Source: 79-D21 sp022839995
GTDB taxonomy: Bacteria > Synergistota > Synergistia > Synergistales > 79-D21
Length of the DNA stretch: 64,000 bases
Direction: 5' to 3'
Assembly: GCA_022839995.1 (NCBI GenBank)
Contig: JALHIN010000001.1
Span: 52,685 to 116,684 of the forward strand
Shown here: in pieces, positions 24,923 through 33,277 of the stretch
Numbering within the stretch: position 1 is the stretch's first letter
How the letters are laid out: every line of letters starts with the position of its first letter
The notes under the pieces: generated by a model
What the model was told of the DNA's origin: nothing
What the model saw: only the letters and a program-made list of their open reading frames with translations
Databases searched by the model: none
Translations under genes and position numbers: made by a program

Positions 24923-25482
24923 AGGAAACACCGCTCCTTTCCATGATGAAAGAAACGGGGGCCTTCCTCGAAGGGCATTTTCGCCTCACTTCAGGGCTGC
25001 ATAGCGGGCATTACATGCAGTGCGCCCTGCTTCTGAGCGTGCCGAAGTACGCGGAATTTGCGGGCCGGGAACTTGCCTCCCTCCTCGCCCCCCTGAGCCC
25101 CCGTGCGGTTTTCGCCCCGGCCCTGGGAGGATTGATCATCGGCCACGAGGTGGCCAGGAACCTGGACGTCCCTTTTTTCTTTGCCGAAAGGGAAAACGGG
25201 GCGATGAAGCTCAGGCGGTTCCCAAAACCGGGACCGATCCGTTTTGTCGTCGTCGAGGACGTGATCACCACGGGCGGTTCTGCCCTGGAAGTCGGGAACC
25301 TGATCCGGGAAACGGGGGCCGAATGGGTCGGAACGGGCTGCATCGTGGATCGAAGTTCCGGGAAAGTTTCCTTCCCGCATCCCCTCCATTCCCTCTGGCA
25401 GGCTTCTTTCCCGACCTATACGGCCGAAGAATGCCCGCTTTGCAGGGAGGGCATCCCGATTGAGAAACCGGGGAGCCGTTAG
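24904..25482 (+). CDS. pyrE: Orotate phosphoribosyltransferase
   Basis: Joins orotate to PRPP to form OMP. The 192-residue product has GHFRLTSGLHSGHYMQ, ALGGLIIGHEVAR, FFAERENGAMKLRR and the PRPP loop VVVEDVITTGGSALEVG (about 113-129). The C-terminus has Cys in ECPLCREG, usual in this subfamily. The start is TTG 24904 inside pyrF after GGAGG. It overlaps the next gene by 23 bases. Confidence 0.96.
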   Translation: MPEEKLKETPLLSMMKETGAFLEGHFRLTSGLHSGHYMQCALLLSVPKYAEFAGRELASLLAPLSPRAVFAPALGGLIIGHEVARNLDVPFFFAERENGAMKLRRFPKPGPIRFVVVEDVITTGGSALEVGNLIRETGAEWVGTGCIVDRSSGKVSFPHPLHSLWQASFPTYTAEECPLCREGIPIEKPGSR

Positions 25483-26281
25483 GGCTTTCGCTCTCCTCCT
25501 GCTCCTTCTTTCCTTCTCTGGAACGGCTTTTGCGGCCAGGGAGATCGCCGTCACATCTCCCTGGCTGTCTTTGATGTTGCGCTTCGTGGGAGGGATCCAA
25601 GTTCGTGTCCACCCGCTGTCCGGGTGGGATCAAAACGGCCGGACGGTTCGCTTTGCGAAACCCGCGAGGCGTCTTCCCGTCATCGCCATGGATCCGGCGG
25701 AAGCGAAATCTTACGGCATACGGGACCACTCGGTCGCCTTCCTTTTCCAGGGCACCTCCGCCGGAGCTCCGGTGAAGGGATCCTCCTTCCTGGATCCCTC
25801 CTCCCTGGCGTTCATCGGCCAACGGCTCCTTGGGGCCCTTTCCGCCATCGACCCTCAGAACTACACCTACTACCAGCGAAGGCTCGCCGAGTTTCAATCC
25901 CGCACGGAAACGACCGTAAGCGTCGGGAAAAAGTTGCTGAAAGGGATCCTTGTCCTGGATTTATCCGGGCATTCAGGTGAGTGGATCCGGGCCGCCGTGG
26001 AAACTCCGATTCGCCCGCCGGACCGGGTCATTGGGCTCTGGGAAAAGGGGCAATCCCTGGATACCCTTTCGATCGCACTCCAGGAGGCCTCGAAGAAGGG
26101 GTGGGTGGTCGTGGTAGACGCCTGGACCCCTTCAACGGTCAGGGAAAAAACACGCGGAATTCCCCGCCTGGCGACGATACCGCCCCCTACCCTGGAAAAG
26201 GAGATGCTGACGATACTCCATGACATTTACCTTTCGATCTGGAATGCCTCGGGGAAACGGGTCAGTCCTGTGAAGCCCTGA
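25460..26281 (+). CDS. Secreted substrate-binding-like protein, divergent ZnuA/TroA fold
   Basis: A 273-residue predicted exported protein. Residues 1-25 form a signal peptide (RAFALLLLLLSFSGTAFAA, Ala-x-Ala cut). The mature part resembles metal ABC-transporter binding proteins: IAVTSPWLSLMLRFVGGIQVRV at the start, split by VTSPWL and FVGG, and the family's WLDP segment as SSFLDPSSLAFIGQRL followed by IDPQNYTYYQRRLAEF. Most metal-ligand His are absent: no GxDPH and the His before LDP is Ser; only His 171 aligns with a ligand. There is no permease or ATPase beside it. It probably does not bind metal in the usual way. The start is TTG 25460 after GGAGGG, inside pyrE. It converges on birA with 20 bases overlap. 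Confidence 0.5.
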   Translation: MRNRGAVRAFALLLLLLSFSGTAFAAREIAVTSPWLSLMLRFVGGIQVRVHPLSGWDQNGRTVRFAKPARRLPVIAMDPAEAKSYGIRDHSVAFLFQGTSAGAPVKGSSFLDPSSLAFIGQRLLGALSAIDPQNYTYYQRRLAEFQSRTETTVSVGKKLLKGILVLDLSGHSGEWIRAAVETPIRPPDRVIGLWEKGQSLDTLSIALQEASKKGWVVVVDAWTPSTVREKTRGIPRLATIPPPTLEKEMLTILHDIYLSIWNASGKRVSPVKP

Positions 26282-27269
26282 CGTGGAGCACATCCGCCGC
26301 GGTATAAACCCGGAGGCTTCCTTGGACGTTCACTTCGAGCGCTCCGTCTTGCGTAATGTTTTCGGCAATCCCGTAATCGGTTCCCGAATCGGTCAAAACA
26401 CGGACTTCCTTACCCAGGGTGCTGCAACGCTGCCGATACAGGGCGACTAGGCGCTGTACTCCTTCCGGCCCAGCCTCAAGCAGCCCGATCAGTTCGGAAA
26501 TCCGCCGTAGAATTTCCACCAGGATCTCTCCCCTGTTGGAAGTTTCGTTCCTGATTTCGATGAGTGAACAGGGATTCTCCGCACCGGCCGAAATTAGGTC
26601 CCTGACGCTCATGTTGACATTGAGCCCGATCCCGGTAACTGCAAAATGAACCCGGTCTGTTTCACTTGCGGTCTCACTCAGGATTCCGCAAAGCTTCCGC
26701 CCTTTCCATAAAAGATCGTTTGGCCACTTCAGGGAGCAGCGTACACGAAATAAGCTTTCAAGGGCCATTTGTACGGCAAGCCCCGCCGCAAGGTTGACCA
26801 GCTGGATCTGCATCGGGGAGATGCGCGGCCTGAGAAGGAGCGAGGCATACAGGTTGCCTCCCGTCGGCGAGAGCCAGGTCCGCCCCATGCGCCCCCTTCC
26901 TGCCCGTTGCTCCTCCGAAAGCACGACAAGGCCGGCGGGCATGCCCCGGCGGGCAGCTTCTTTCGCGATTTCCTGTGTCGAATCGACAGTCTCGAAAAAA
27001 AGGATCGGGTGCCCCAGGGAAGTCCCTTGGAGTCGGTGTTCCAACCACGTGGGGCTAAGGTCGAAAGTCGGAGGGGAAATGAACCGGTAACCCCGGTTCG
27101 GCAGCGATTCGATGCCGATCGTCTCTTCCCGCAGGCTTTCAATCCCTTTCCAGATTGCCTGGCGACTCACGTTAAGGCTTTCCACCAATTCACCGCTCGG
27201 GACGATCGCTGGAGCGGCAGTTACCAGCTTGTTCAAAATGGCCAGCTTGTTCAGCGATGCCTTCTGCAC
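26262..27269 (-). CDS. birA: Bifunctional biotin ligase and repressor
   Basis: Attaches biotin to carrier proteins and can repress biotin genes. The 335-residue product has an N-terminal winged HTH (SGELVESLNVSRQAIWKGIE, about 25-44), the ligase core with ETVDSTQEIAKE, the biotinyl-AMP loop AGRGRMGRTW (about 126), LKWPNDLLW, KLCGILSE and GIGLNVN, and a C-terminal SH3-like domain (YGIAENITQDGALEV). The start is GTG 27269 after AGAGGGG. Divergent from prfB across about 96 bases. Confidence 0.95.
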   Translation of the reverse strand: MQKASLNKLAILNKLVTAAPAIVPSGELVESLNVSRQAIWKGIESLREETIGIESLPNRGYRFISPPTFDLSPTWLEHRLQGTSLGHPILFFETVDSTQEIAKEAARRGMPAGLVVLSEEQRAGRGRMGRTWLSPTGGNLYASLLLRPRISPMQIQLVNLAAGLAVQMALESLFRVRCSLKWPNDLLWKGRKLCGILSETASETDRVHFAVTGIGLNVNMSVRDLISAGAENPCSLIEIRNETSNRGEILVEILRRISELIGLLEAGPEGVQRLVALYRQRCSTLGKEVRVLTDSGTDYGIAENITQDGALEVNVQGSLRVYTAADVLHVRASQD

Positions 27270-27283
27270 GGGATCAACCCCTC

Positions 27284-27312
27284 TTCGGTCTGCTGTAACA
27301 CGATGTTATAAT
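27284..27312 (+). promoter_or_regulatory. prfB promoter with overlapping inverted repeat in the birA-prfB gap
   Basis: A consensus TATAAT lies at 27307-27312; the -35 position (27284-27289, TTCGGT) is weak. GTAACA (27295-27300) and TGTTAT (27304-27309) form a near-perfect inverted repeat with a three-base spacer, overlapping the -10 box. It could be an operator for a regulator such as BirA, but it lacks the long spacer of known BirA sites. Confidence 0.45.
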
Positions 27313-27365
27313 CTTTTTTAACGCCGGACAATCTCCGGTTCAGGAATTTCAAGGAGGAACAGCGA

Positions 27366-28503
27366 ATGGCATTCATACCGATTCGAACCGTACTGGAGGA
27401 ACTGCACTCGCTGGCGCGCGAGTTCCAGGACAGCCTTTGACCCTGAATCCCTAGAGAAGCGTTCGGGCGAGCTGACGAAGGAAACCCTTGTCCCCGATTT
27501 CTGGAACCGTCCGAATTCACAGGAAATCCTTCGAGAACTTTCCCAGTTGAATTCAAGAATCGACATCTGGAAACAGGTTGAAAAAGAGCTCGAGGAACTG
27601 GAAGTCCTGGCGGAAATCCTGGCAGAAAACGAAGATCCCGAACTTTTGTCCGAATTTTACGCCCGATCCAGCGTCTTGAAGAAGTCGATCAAGAATGACC
27701 AACTCATTCTCCTGATGGGACAGGAATATGACGACGCAAACGCCATCCTTTCGATCCACCCTGGAGCGGGAGGGCTGGATTCCCAGGACTGGGCCGAGAT
27801 GCTCTTCCGGATTTACCTCCGCTGGGCAGAATCTCACGGGATGGAAACCCGGGTCTTTGATCTCCTCCAAGATGACGAAGCCGGCATCAAAAGCGTCACT
27901 TTCATGGTCAAGGGCCCCTATGCCTACGGGTTTCTTTCTGGTGAGCAAGGCGTTCACCGCCTGGTGCGGATTTCGCCCTTTGACGCGGCGAAACGCCGTC
28001 ACACGAGCTTCGCTTCCGTGGAAGTCGCACCTGAACTACCGGAAAGCGTTGAAATCGAAATCCGTCCCGAGGACCTGGAGCTTCAGACCTGCCGGGCAAG
28101 CGGGGCAGGAGGTCAGTACGTGAATATGACGGATTCTGCGGTCCGAATCAAGCATCTCCCGACAGGGATCGTGGTCGGCTGCCAGACGGAACGGTCCCAG
28201 CACATGAACAGGCAGGTTGCGATGCAGTTGTTGAGAGCCCGCCTGTTTGAAAGGGTCCTCAAGGAGCGCAGGGAACAATTGGAAGCCCTGAAAGGTGAAA
28301 AGAAGGAAATCGGCTGGGGCAGCCAGATCCGATCCTACGTTCTCCATCCCTACACCCTTGTGAAAGATCATCGGACAGGCTGTGAAACCGGGAACGTACA
28401 GGCCGTCCTCGACGGAGAAATCGACGATTTTCTCATGGCCACACTCAATTACCGAAAATCCGGGAAGCAAATGCTTCCCGAGCGGGGGGAGAGAACGGGA
28501 TGA
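27366..28503 (+). CDS. prfB: Peptide chain release factor 2, programmed +1 frameshift
   Basis: Recognises UGA and UAA and releases the peptide. ATG 27366 follows AAGGAGG and encodes 24 residues ending QDSL before an in-frame TGA (27438-27440). Shifting +1 at CTT-TGA-C continues as DPESLEKRSGELTKE without interruption to 28503, about 378 residues in all. Family features: the SPF stop-codon-recognition motif in LVRISPFDAAKRRHTSF and the catalytic GGQ in GAGGQYVNMTDSAVRI (about 246). The frameshift is the autoregulatory device used by most bacterial prfB genes, not a mutation. The stop overlaps the next ATG. Confidence 0.97.
27427..27441 (+). promoter_or_regulatory. prfB programmed +1 frameshift site
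   Basis: An internal Shine-Dalgarno-like AGGA (27427-27430) stands four bases before CTT-TGA-C (27435-27441). The CUU-UGA-C slip site with weak-context C after the stop is the canonical RF2 recoding signal. The spacing is close to the three bases in E. coli. Confidence 0.93.
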
Positions 28504-30338
28504 AACGATTCTGCCGGAAATGGGCGTTTTTGTTCTTTGGGCTTCTGTTCCTTTCCCTTCCCCTCCCAAGCGAAGCTGCAAGCTTCATCCCGCAGGATCC
28601 GGTGATGAAAGTCAGTGAAATCCGGCCGGGCATGAGGGGAGAAGCCCGCACCGTGCTAAAGGGACAAAAGATCGAAGCTTTCCCCGTCACCATCCTCAGC
28701 GTGGTCCCGAAAAAGGGGATACCGGGTCACCTTATCCTCGTCCGCGCGGAGGGGCCGATCATCGAGAAGACCGGCGGGATCGCTGCCGGGATGAGCGGAA
28801 GCCCCGTTTTCGTGGACGGAAAGCTGATCGGAGCAATCGGGTATGGCTGGAACTTCAGTGATCATCGGCTGGGCCTCGTCACCCCGATCGAAGACATGGT
28901 CGCTGTTTTTGACTGGAAAGACAGGATTCCATCCTTTTATCAGCCCCCGCAGCTGGAGACGGAACCCACTTCAACCGACGCCGCATCGGGGGACGCTTCT
29001 TCGACCGGGATCAAACCCGATGCGGTTTTGCCGCTATCCGAAGACTGCCTCGACGAAAAGCCCTCGTTGGCTGTCCTTTTGGCGGATGGGATGAGTTCCA
29101 GGGCCGTCGAATCGTTATCTGGCGAAATCCGCCAGAACATCCTATCTCTTGGCGGAGGGAAAGGAGATGGGGTTCCCCCCGTCAAAAAAGCGACTCGGCT
29201 GAATCCCGGAGATGCGGTTGGCGTGATGCTGGCATGGGGAGACGTTAACATCGGGGCGACTGGAACCCTGACAGCCGTTTCCCGTGATGGGAGGTTTCTT
29301 GCTTTCGCCCATCCCTTCCTGAACAACGGGGCGGTTGCGTACCCCCTGACGGAAGCGTGGGTACACGGCGTGATTCCGAGCATTGAATCCCCCTTCAAGC
29401 TTGGTACCCCCCTGAGTATCATTGGAACCGTAACCCAGGACAGGCCGCAAGCGATTGGAGGCAAGCTCAACGCCTACCCTCCATCCTACGATTTCACGGT
29501 CCGCTTTGACGATATCGACAATAAAACGCAACAAACGAAACGATTTCATGTCGCCCTTTCGCCGTTTCTCCTTTCCAAGCTGGCACCGGAAGCCCTTACC
29601 GGGCTTTTGGATGACCTCTGGGGCAGGGTTGGGGCCGGGACTGCGAAGCTCGACCTGACCGTAACGGGTTCCGGTTTATCCGGCGGCTGGCACAGGAACA
29701 ACCTGTTCTTTTCCGACAAGGACCTGACGAAAGAAGTACTGAAGGAACTGAAGGAGCTGATGGAAACGTTCGCCTTGAATCCCTTCACCGAAATCGCTCC
29801 CCTCGGCTTCAGCCTGGACCTGGAAATGACCTCCGAAGCCCGAATCCTCCTCATCGAGGACGTGAAACTGGACAAGAAAAAGGTCAACACCGGGGAAAAA
29901 CTGAAAGTCGAAGTCCGGTTGAGACCCTACCGGAAAGAACCGTTTACCAGAACATTCGAGTTGACCGTGCCCAAGGATGTTTCGGGGCGTAGCTTGGTCG
30001 TAGTCAGGGGAGGAGGCATCAACGAACCCGGGCAAGACTCGCTCCTGGAAGGCAAGACGGCGATTCGGGATTTCCCCACCCTGCTGAAGGAACTCTCTGT
30101 TCGGGAAACCAACAACCAGGTGATCGTGGAAATTCTCGCTTCCGGAGGGCCAAAGCAGCCTCTTTCTACGAAGGGAAAAGATCTGGATGAATCTACGGAG
30201 GAAACACCGGAACTTTTGAGCGAAATCACCGAGAAGAAGTTGAAAGAGGGGTCGATGAAGATCTTCAACACGAATTATTACGTGGACGGGCTTCAGCAAA
30301 GGGAAATTTCTGTGGGAACCGAGAGCCCGGAGGAGTAG
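28500..30338 (+). CDS. Secreted SpoIVB-type S55 family serine peptidase-like protein
   Basis: A 612-residue protein with an N-terminal signal peptide (FLFFGLLFLSLPLPSEAAS, about 9-27). Residues about 35-140 resemble the S55 peptidase domain of Bacillus SpoIVB: VSEIRPGMRGEARTV, the nucleophile loop GGIAAGMSGSPVFVDGK (Ser near 99-101) and IGAIGYGW, FSDHRLGLVTPIEDM. A second block (about 245-380) holds VGVMLAWGDVNIGATGTL and FAHPFLNNGAVAYPL. The C-terminal third looks beta-rich (LKVEVRLRPYRKEPFTRTFEL). There are no sporulation genes around; it sits between prfB and an Mla lipid-transport operon, so an envelope role is plausible. The substrate is unknown. Confidence 0.75.
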   Translation: MKRFCRKWAFLFFGLLFLSLPLPSEAASFIPQDPVMKVSEIRPGMRGEARTVLKGQKIEAFPVTILSVVPKKGIPGHLILVRAEGPIIEKTGGIAAGMSGSPVFVDGKLIGAIGYGWNFSDHRLGLVTPIEDMVAVFDWKDRIPSFYQPPQLETEPTSTDAASGDASSTGIKPDAVLPLSEDCLDEKPSLAVLLADGMSSRAVESLSGEIRQNILSLGGGKGDGVPPVKKATRLNPGDAVGVMLAWGDVNIGATGTLTAVSRDGRFLAFAHPFLNNGAVAYPLTEAWVHGVIPSIESPFKLGTPLSIIGTVTQDRPQAIGGKLNAYPPSYDFTVRFDDIDNKTQQTKRFHVALSPFLLSKLAPEALTGLLDDLWGRVGAGTAKLDLTVTGSGLSGGWHRNNLFFSDKDLTKEVLKELKELMETFALNPFTEIAPLGFSLDLEMTSEARILLIEDVKLDKKKVNTGEKLKVEVRLRPYRKEPFTRTFELTVPKDVSGRSLVVVRGGGINEPGQDSLLEGKTAIRDFPTLLKELSVRETNNQVIVEILASGGPKQPLSTKGKDLDESTEETPELLSEITEKKLKEGSMKIFNTNYYVDGLQQREISVGTESPEE

Positions 30339-30353
30339 AGGAGCGCCCCGGAA

Positions 30354-31130
30354 ATGGAGCTCTTCCGCTGGCTTGGCAGGACCGCGATCGGCTTTTTCGA
30401 ATCGCTGGGGTTCTTTTCCCTTTTCCTCCTAAAATCCGCGCGTGGGGTTTTCCGCGGAAGGTGGAGCCGTGCCGACTTGTCAAAACAGCTGGAAAGCGTC
30501 GGTGTCAGCTCGATTTTCGTGGTTTCCATCACGAGCGCTTTCACGGGAATGGTTATGGCCGTCCAGACGATCGACCAATTCGTGCGGTTCGGAGCGACAA
30601 ACTACATCGGAGGGGTGATCGGGCTCAGCATGGTCCGTGAAATGTCCCCCGTCCTGACCGGGCTCGTGGTGACCGGGCGTGTCGGAGCCGCCATGGCCGC
30701 CGAAATCGGTTCGATGCGGATCACCGAACAGTTGGACGCCCTACAGGCATTCGGGTTGGACGAAGTGGCGTTCGTCGGTTCCCCTAGGCTCGTCGCCGGG
30801 CTGGTCATGCTACCCCTCCTCACGATTTATTCCTTTATCATCGGGATCGGCGGCGGCTATCTTTTCGTCGTCACCAGGGGCATCCACAGCGTGACTTTTC
30901 TAAAATCGCTGGAAGCCCTGCTGGAACCTTCGGACATTTTCGGGGGCCTTCTCAAAGCGGCGGTGTTCGGCACCATCATCTCCACGACCGCCTGCGCGGA
31001 GGGATTTCGTGCGGGGAACGGGGCGATCGGCGTCGGCGAAGCCACGACCCGGGCAGTCGTCTGGAGCAACATGCTGATCCTGGCGTTCAATTACATCCTT
31101 TCGACGATCCTTTTCGGAGGCATACGGTGA
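30354..31130 (+). CDS. mlaE: MlaE-family ABC transporter permease
   Basis: Membrane permease of an MCE-type phospholipid transporter between the inner and outer membranes. The 258-residue product has five or so hydrophobic segments and family motifs ITSAFTGMVMAVQTIDQF, MVREMSPVLTGLVVTGRVGAAMAAEIGSM here as REMSPVLTGLVV and GRVGAAMAAEIGSM, RITEQLDALQAFG, and VFGTIISTTACAEGFRAGNGA. ATG 30354 follows GAGGAGCG. It overlaps mlaF by four bases. The presence of this system implies an outer membrane. Confidence 0.93.
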   Translation: MELFRWLGRTAIGFFESLGFFSLFLLKSARGVFRGRWSRADLSKQLESVGVSSIFVVSITSAFTGMVMAVQTIDQFVRFGATNYIGGVIGLSMVREMSPVLTGLVVTGRVGAAMAAEIGSMRITEQLDALQAFGLDEVAFVGSPRLVAGLVMLPLLTIYSFIIGIGGGYLFVVTRGIHSVTFLKSLEALLEPSDIFGGLLKAAVFGTIISTTACAEGFRAGNGAIGVGEATTRAVVWSNMLILAFNYILSTILFGGIR

Positions 31131-31900
31131 AGACCCGGCTTCTAGAAGCCGCCGCCATCCAAAAATCGTTCGGGGAGAATGCCGTCCTGAGAGGGATCGA
31201 TCTTTCCCTTTCGACCGGAGAAATCCTTTCCCTGATGGGTCCCTCCGGCTGCGGGAAGACAACGGTCCTGCGGATGGTCGTGGGGCTGATCAAGCCGGAC
31301 CGCGGACAAATCTACCTCTTCGGCAAGAAGATCGAGGGTTCCGAGGACGACGAATCCGTTATCGAATTGAAAAAACGGATCGGCATCGTTTTTCAGGGCG
31401 GGGCTCTTTTCGATTCCCTGAACGTGGGCGAAAACATCGCGTTCCCCCTGCGGTATTGCCTGGGACTTTTGAACGAAGAGGAAATCGAGAGAAGGGTCTC
31501 GGATGTCCTTGAACAGGTCGAACTTCCCGGTACTGAGTCATTGATGCCCGCTGAACTTTCCGGGGGCATGAAAAAAAGGATCGCCATTGCGAGGGCGCTC
31601 GTTCACGAACCCGACATCCTCCTGCTCGACGAACCGACGACCGGGCTGGATCCCCAGACCGCCCGCCACATCGATCGGCTCGTTTCGGAAATCGGGAAGC
31701 GGCGTAAACTGGGTATCCTGGCGGTGACCCACGACCTGGTCACTGCCATCGGGATTTCAGATACAATTCTCCTGATGGACCAGGGAAAAATCACCTGGCG
31801 CGGGACTCCCGAAGAATGGAAAACGTCCGAGGATGAGAACGTCAGGCGGTTCGCGAATGGCCTACGGCCTGTCCGGGAAGGAAGGACGGTGTGTCCATGA
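31127..31900 (+). CDS. mlaF: MlaF-family ABC transporter ATP-binding protein
   Basis: ATPase of the MCE lipid transporter. The 257-residue product has Walker A GPSGCGKTT (about 43-51), the Q-loop IGIVFQGGALFDSL, ABC signature LSGGMKKR (about 143), Walker B ILLLDEPTTGLDP and the H-loop VTHD. The GGALFDSLNV segment is characteristic of the Mla/Mkl subfamily. The start is GTG 31127, overlapping mlaE; the end overlaps mlaD as ATGA. Confidence 0.94.
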   Translation: MKTRLLEAAAIQKSFGENAVLRGIDLSLSTGEILSLMGPSGCGKTTVLRMVVGLIKPDRGQIYLFGKKIEGSEDDESVIELKKRIGIVFQGGALFDSLNVGENIAFPLRYCLGLLNEEEIERRVSDVLEQVELPGTESLMPAELSGGMKKRIAIARALVHEPDILLLDEPTTGLDPQTARHIDRLVSEIGKRRKLGILAVTHDLVTAIGISDTILLMDQGKITWRGTPEEWKTSEDENVRRFANGLRPVREGRTVCP

Positions 31901-33264
31901 ACAGGGAATTCAAAGTTGGTCTTGCTGTCTTTCTCGCCCTTCTCGCCCTGGGCGCCATGGTTTTCGTCACGGGGGGTGCCTTGTTCAGGCACGGCGGCAA
32001 TTCTTACGAGATCCTCTTCCACGACGCGATGGGCCTGGAGCAGGGGGCACCCGTCTACGTTTCCGGCCTCGAATCGGGAGCGGTTCGCTCTCTGAAGCTC
32101 TCTCCCGAGGGAGTGGTCGTCACCGTTGTCCTGGACCCGGCGGTTCGGATTCCCAAGGACAGCAAAATCCTTATCGGTACGGGAGGCCTTCTCGGAAAAC
32201 CGCTTCTACGGATCGAGAGAGGTTCCAGCGTAGACTCCTTCCTGCCTGGAGACCGACTCCGCGGTGAAGTTCCACCCGACTTCGATTCGGTACTCGAGGA
32301 AATACAGAAGAACCTCAAAGCGCTGGGCACAACCTTTGACAACTTCAACGACATCCTCGGGGATCCGGAAAGGAAAAAGAGACTTGGACAGGCCCTCGAC
32401 AGCCTGCCTGCCCTCGTCGAAGACGGACGTTCGGCAATGCGCCGAATCGGGGCAGCAGGGGCCGAGATTCAGGAACTTGGACGCGTGGGGCGCAAGCAGG
32501 TCAAGCAGTTGTCGGAACGTCTCGATGAGCTTGGGAGGGATTTGGATCGGGTGGTCCTTGAAAATGAGGCAGACGTCCGAAAGTCCATCGCTTCCCTTGC
32601 TTCTCTCCTGAAAAGGGCGGATGAAGCGTTTGCCCAGTTTGATGAAGACCGAATGGCCGGGAAGGAATTGCGAGAAGCCATCCGGAACCTTTCGAGAGCC
32701 GCAAAGGGAATCGAAAGCCTTTCCGCCGGCCTTTCTGAAGCATTGGGAGATTCTCCAGCAGCCTCGCAGGACACGCGGCCCCGCATGAACCTGAAGGAAA
32801 CCCTCCGGGGAGCCGAAAAGATCGTTTCGACCGTAGGATCGATCCGAACTTCCGGGGAAGTCGCGCTCCATCGTTCCGTTTCGGGAGAAGAGCAAGAGCA
32901 AGGATGGGCCATGGACCTTTCACTCCTCATCGGGAAAGCGGACTCCCCCTGGGGACTTCTCCTGGAGGGAACCGGGCTGGGAAACGGAAGCAAGCCTACG
33001 GCATCAGCCTACTACCGAACCGTCTGGGGACGTGTCTGGGGCGGGATCGTGCGGGGAGACGTGGGGCTTGGTGCCGCGCTTGATTTCCGCCCGGAACTAC
33101 CCGTTTCCCTTTCGGCCGAGTGGTGGGATGACCAGGGTGGCAGCTGGGCGTTCCGGGGAAAATGGCACGTTGGGACTCGCTGGGGACTTTTCTACGAGCG
33201 GCTTGAACCTGGCCATGACCCGGCGGGTGACGTCGTCGGGGTGTTTTACCAGTTTTCGAGATAG
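31897..33264 (+). CDS. mlaD: MlaD-family MCE protein with long C-terminal region
   Basis: Periplasmic lipid-binding component anchored by one N-terminal helix (VGLAVFLALLALGAMVFV, about 7-24). An MCE domain follows (about 33-110): YEILFHDAMGLEQGAPVYVSG, VRSLKLSPEGVVVTV, GTGGLLGKPLLRIERG. Residues 115-290 are helical with repeated Leu and charged residues, probably coiled. The last 150 residues are unlike classical MlaD and alternate hydrophobic with polar, with many aromatic and Gly (YYRTVWGRVWGGIV, AEWWDDQGGSW, GLFYERLEPG) and end VVGVFYQFSR. That pattern suggests beta strands, possibly an outer-membrane contact. ATG 31897 is chosen over GTG 31891. Confidence 0.85.
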   Translation: MNREFKVGLAVFLALLALGAMVFVTGGALFRHGGNSYEILFHDAMGLEQGAPVYVSGLESGAVRSLKLSPEGVVVTVVLDPAVRIPKDSKILIGTGGLLGKPLLRIERGSSVDSFLPGDRLRGEVPPDFDSVLEEIQKNLKALGTTFDNFNDILGDPERKKRLGQALDSLPALVEDGRSAMRRIGAAGAEIQELGRVGRKQVKQLSERLDELGRDLDRVVLENEADVRKSIASLASLLKRADEAFAQFDEDRMAGKELREAIRNLSRAAKGIESLSAGLSEALGDSPAASQDTRPRMNLKETLRGAEKIVSTVGSIRTSGEVALHRSVSGEEQEQGWAMDLSLLIGKADSPWGLLLEGTGLGNGSKPTASAYYRTVWGRVWGGIVRGDVGLGAALDFRPELPVSLSAEWWDDQGGSWAFRGKWHVGTRWGLFYERLEPGHDPAGDVVGVFYQFSR

Positions 33265-33277
33265 GCAGGCGAAAGGC

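Noticed and set aside
27439..27547. prfB as a broken gene or sequencing error
   Set aside because: The CTT-TGA-C context, internal ribosome-site-like AGGA and the continuing frame are the standard programmed frameshift.
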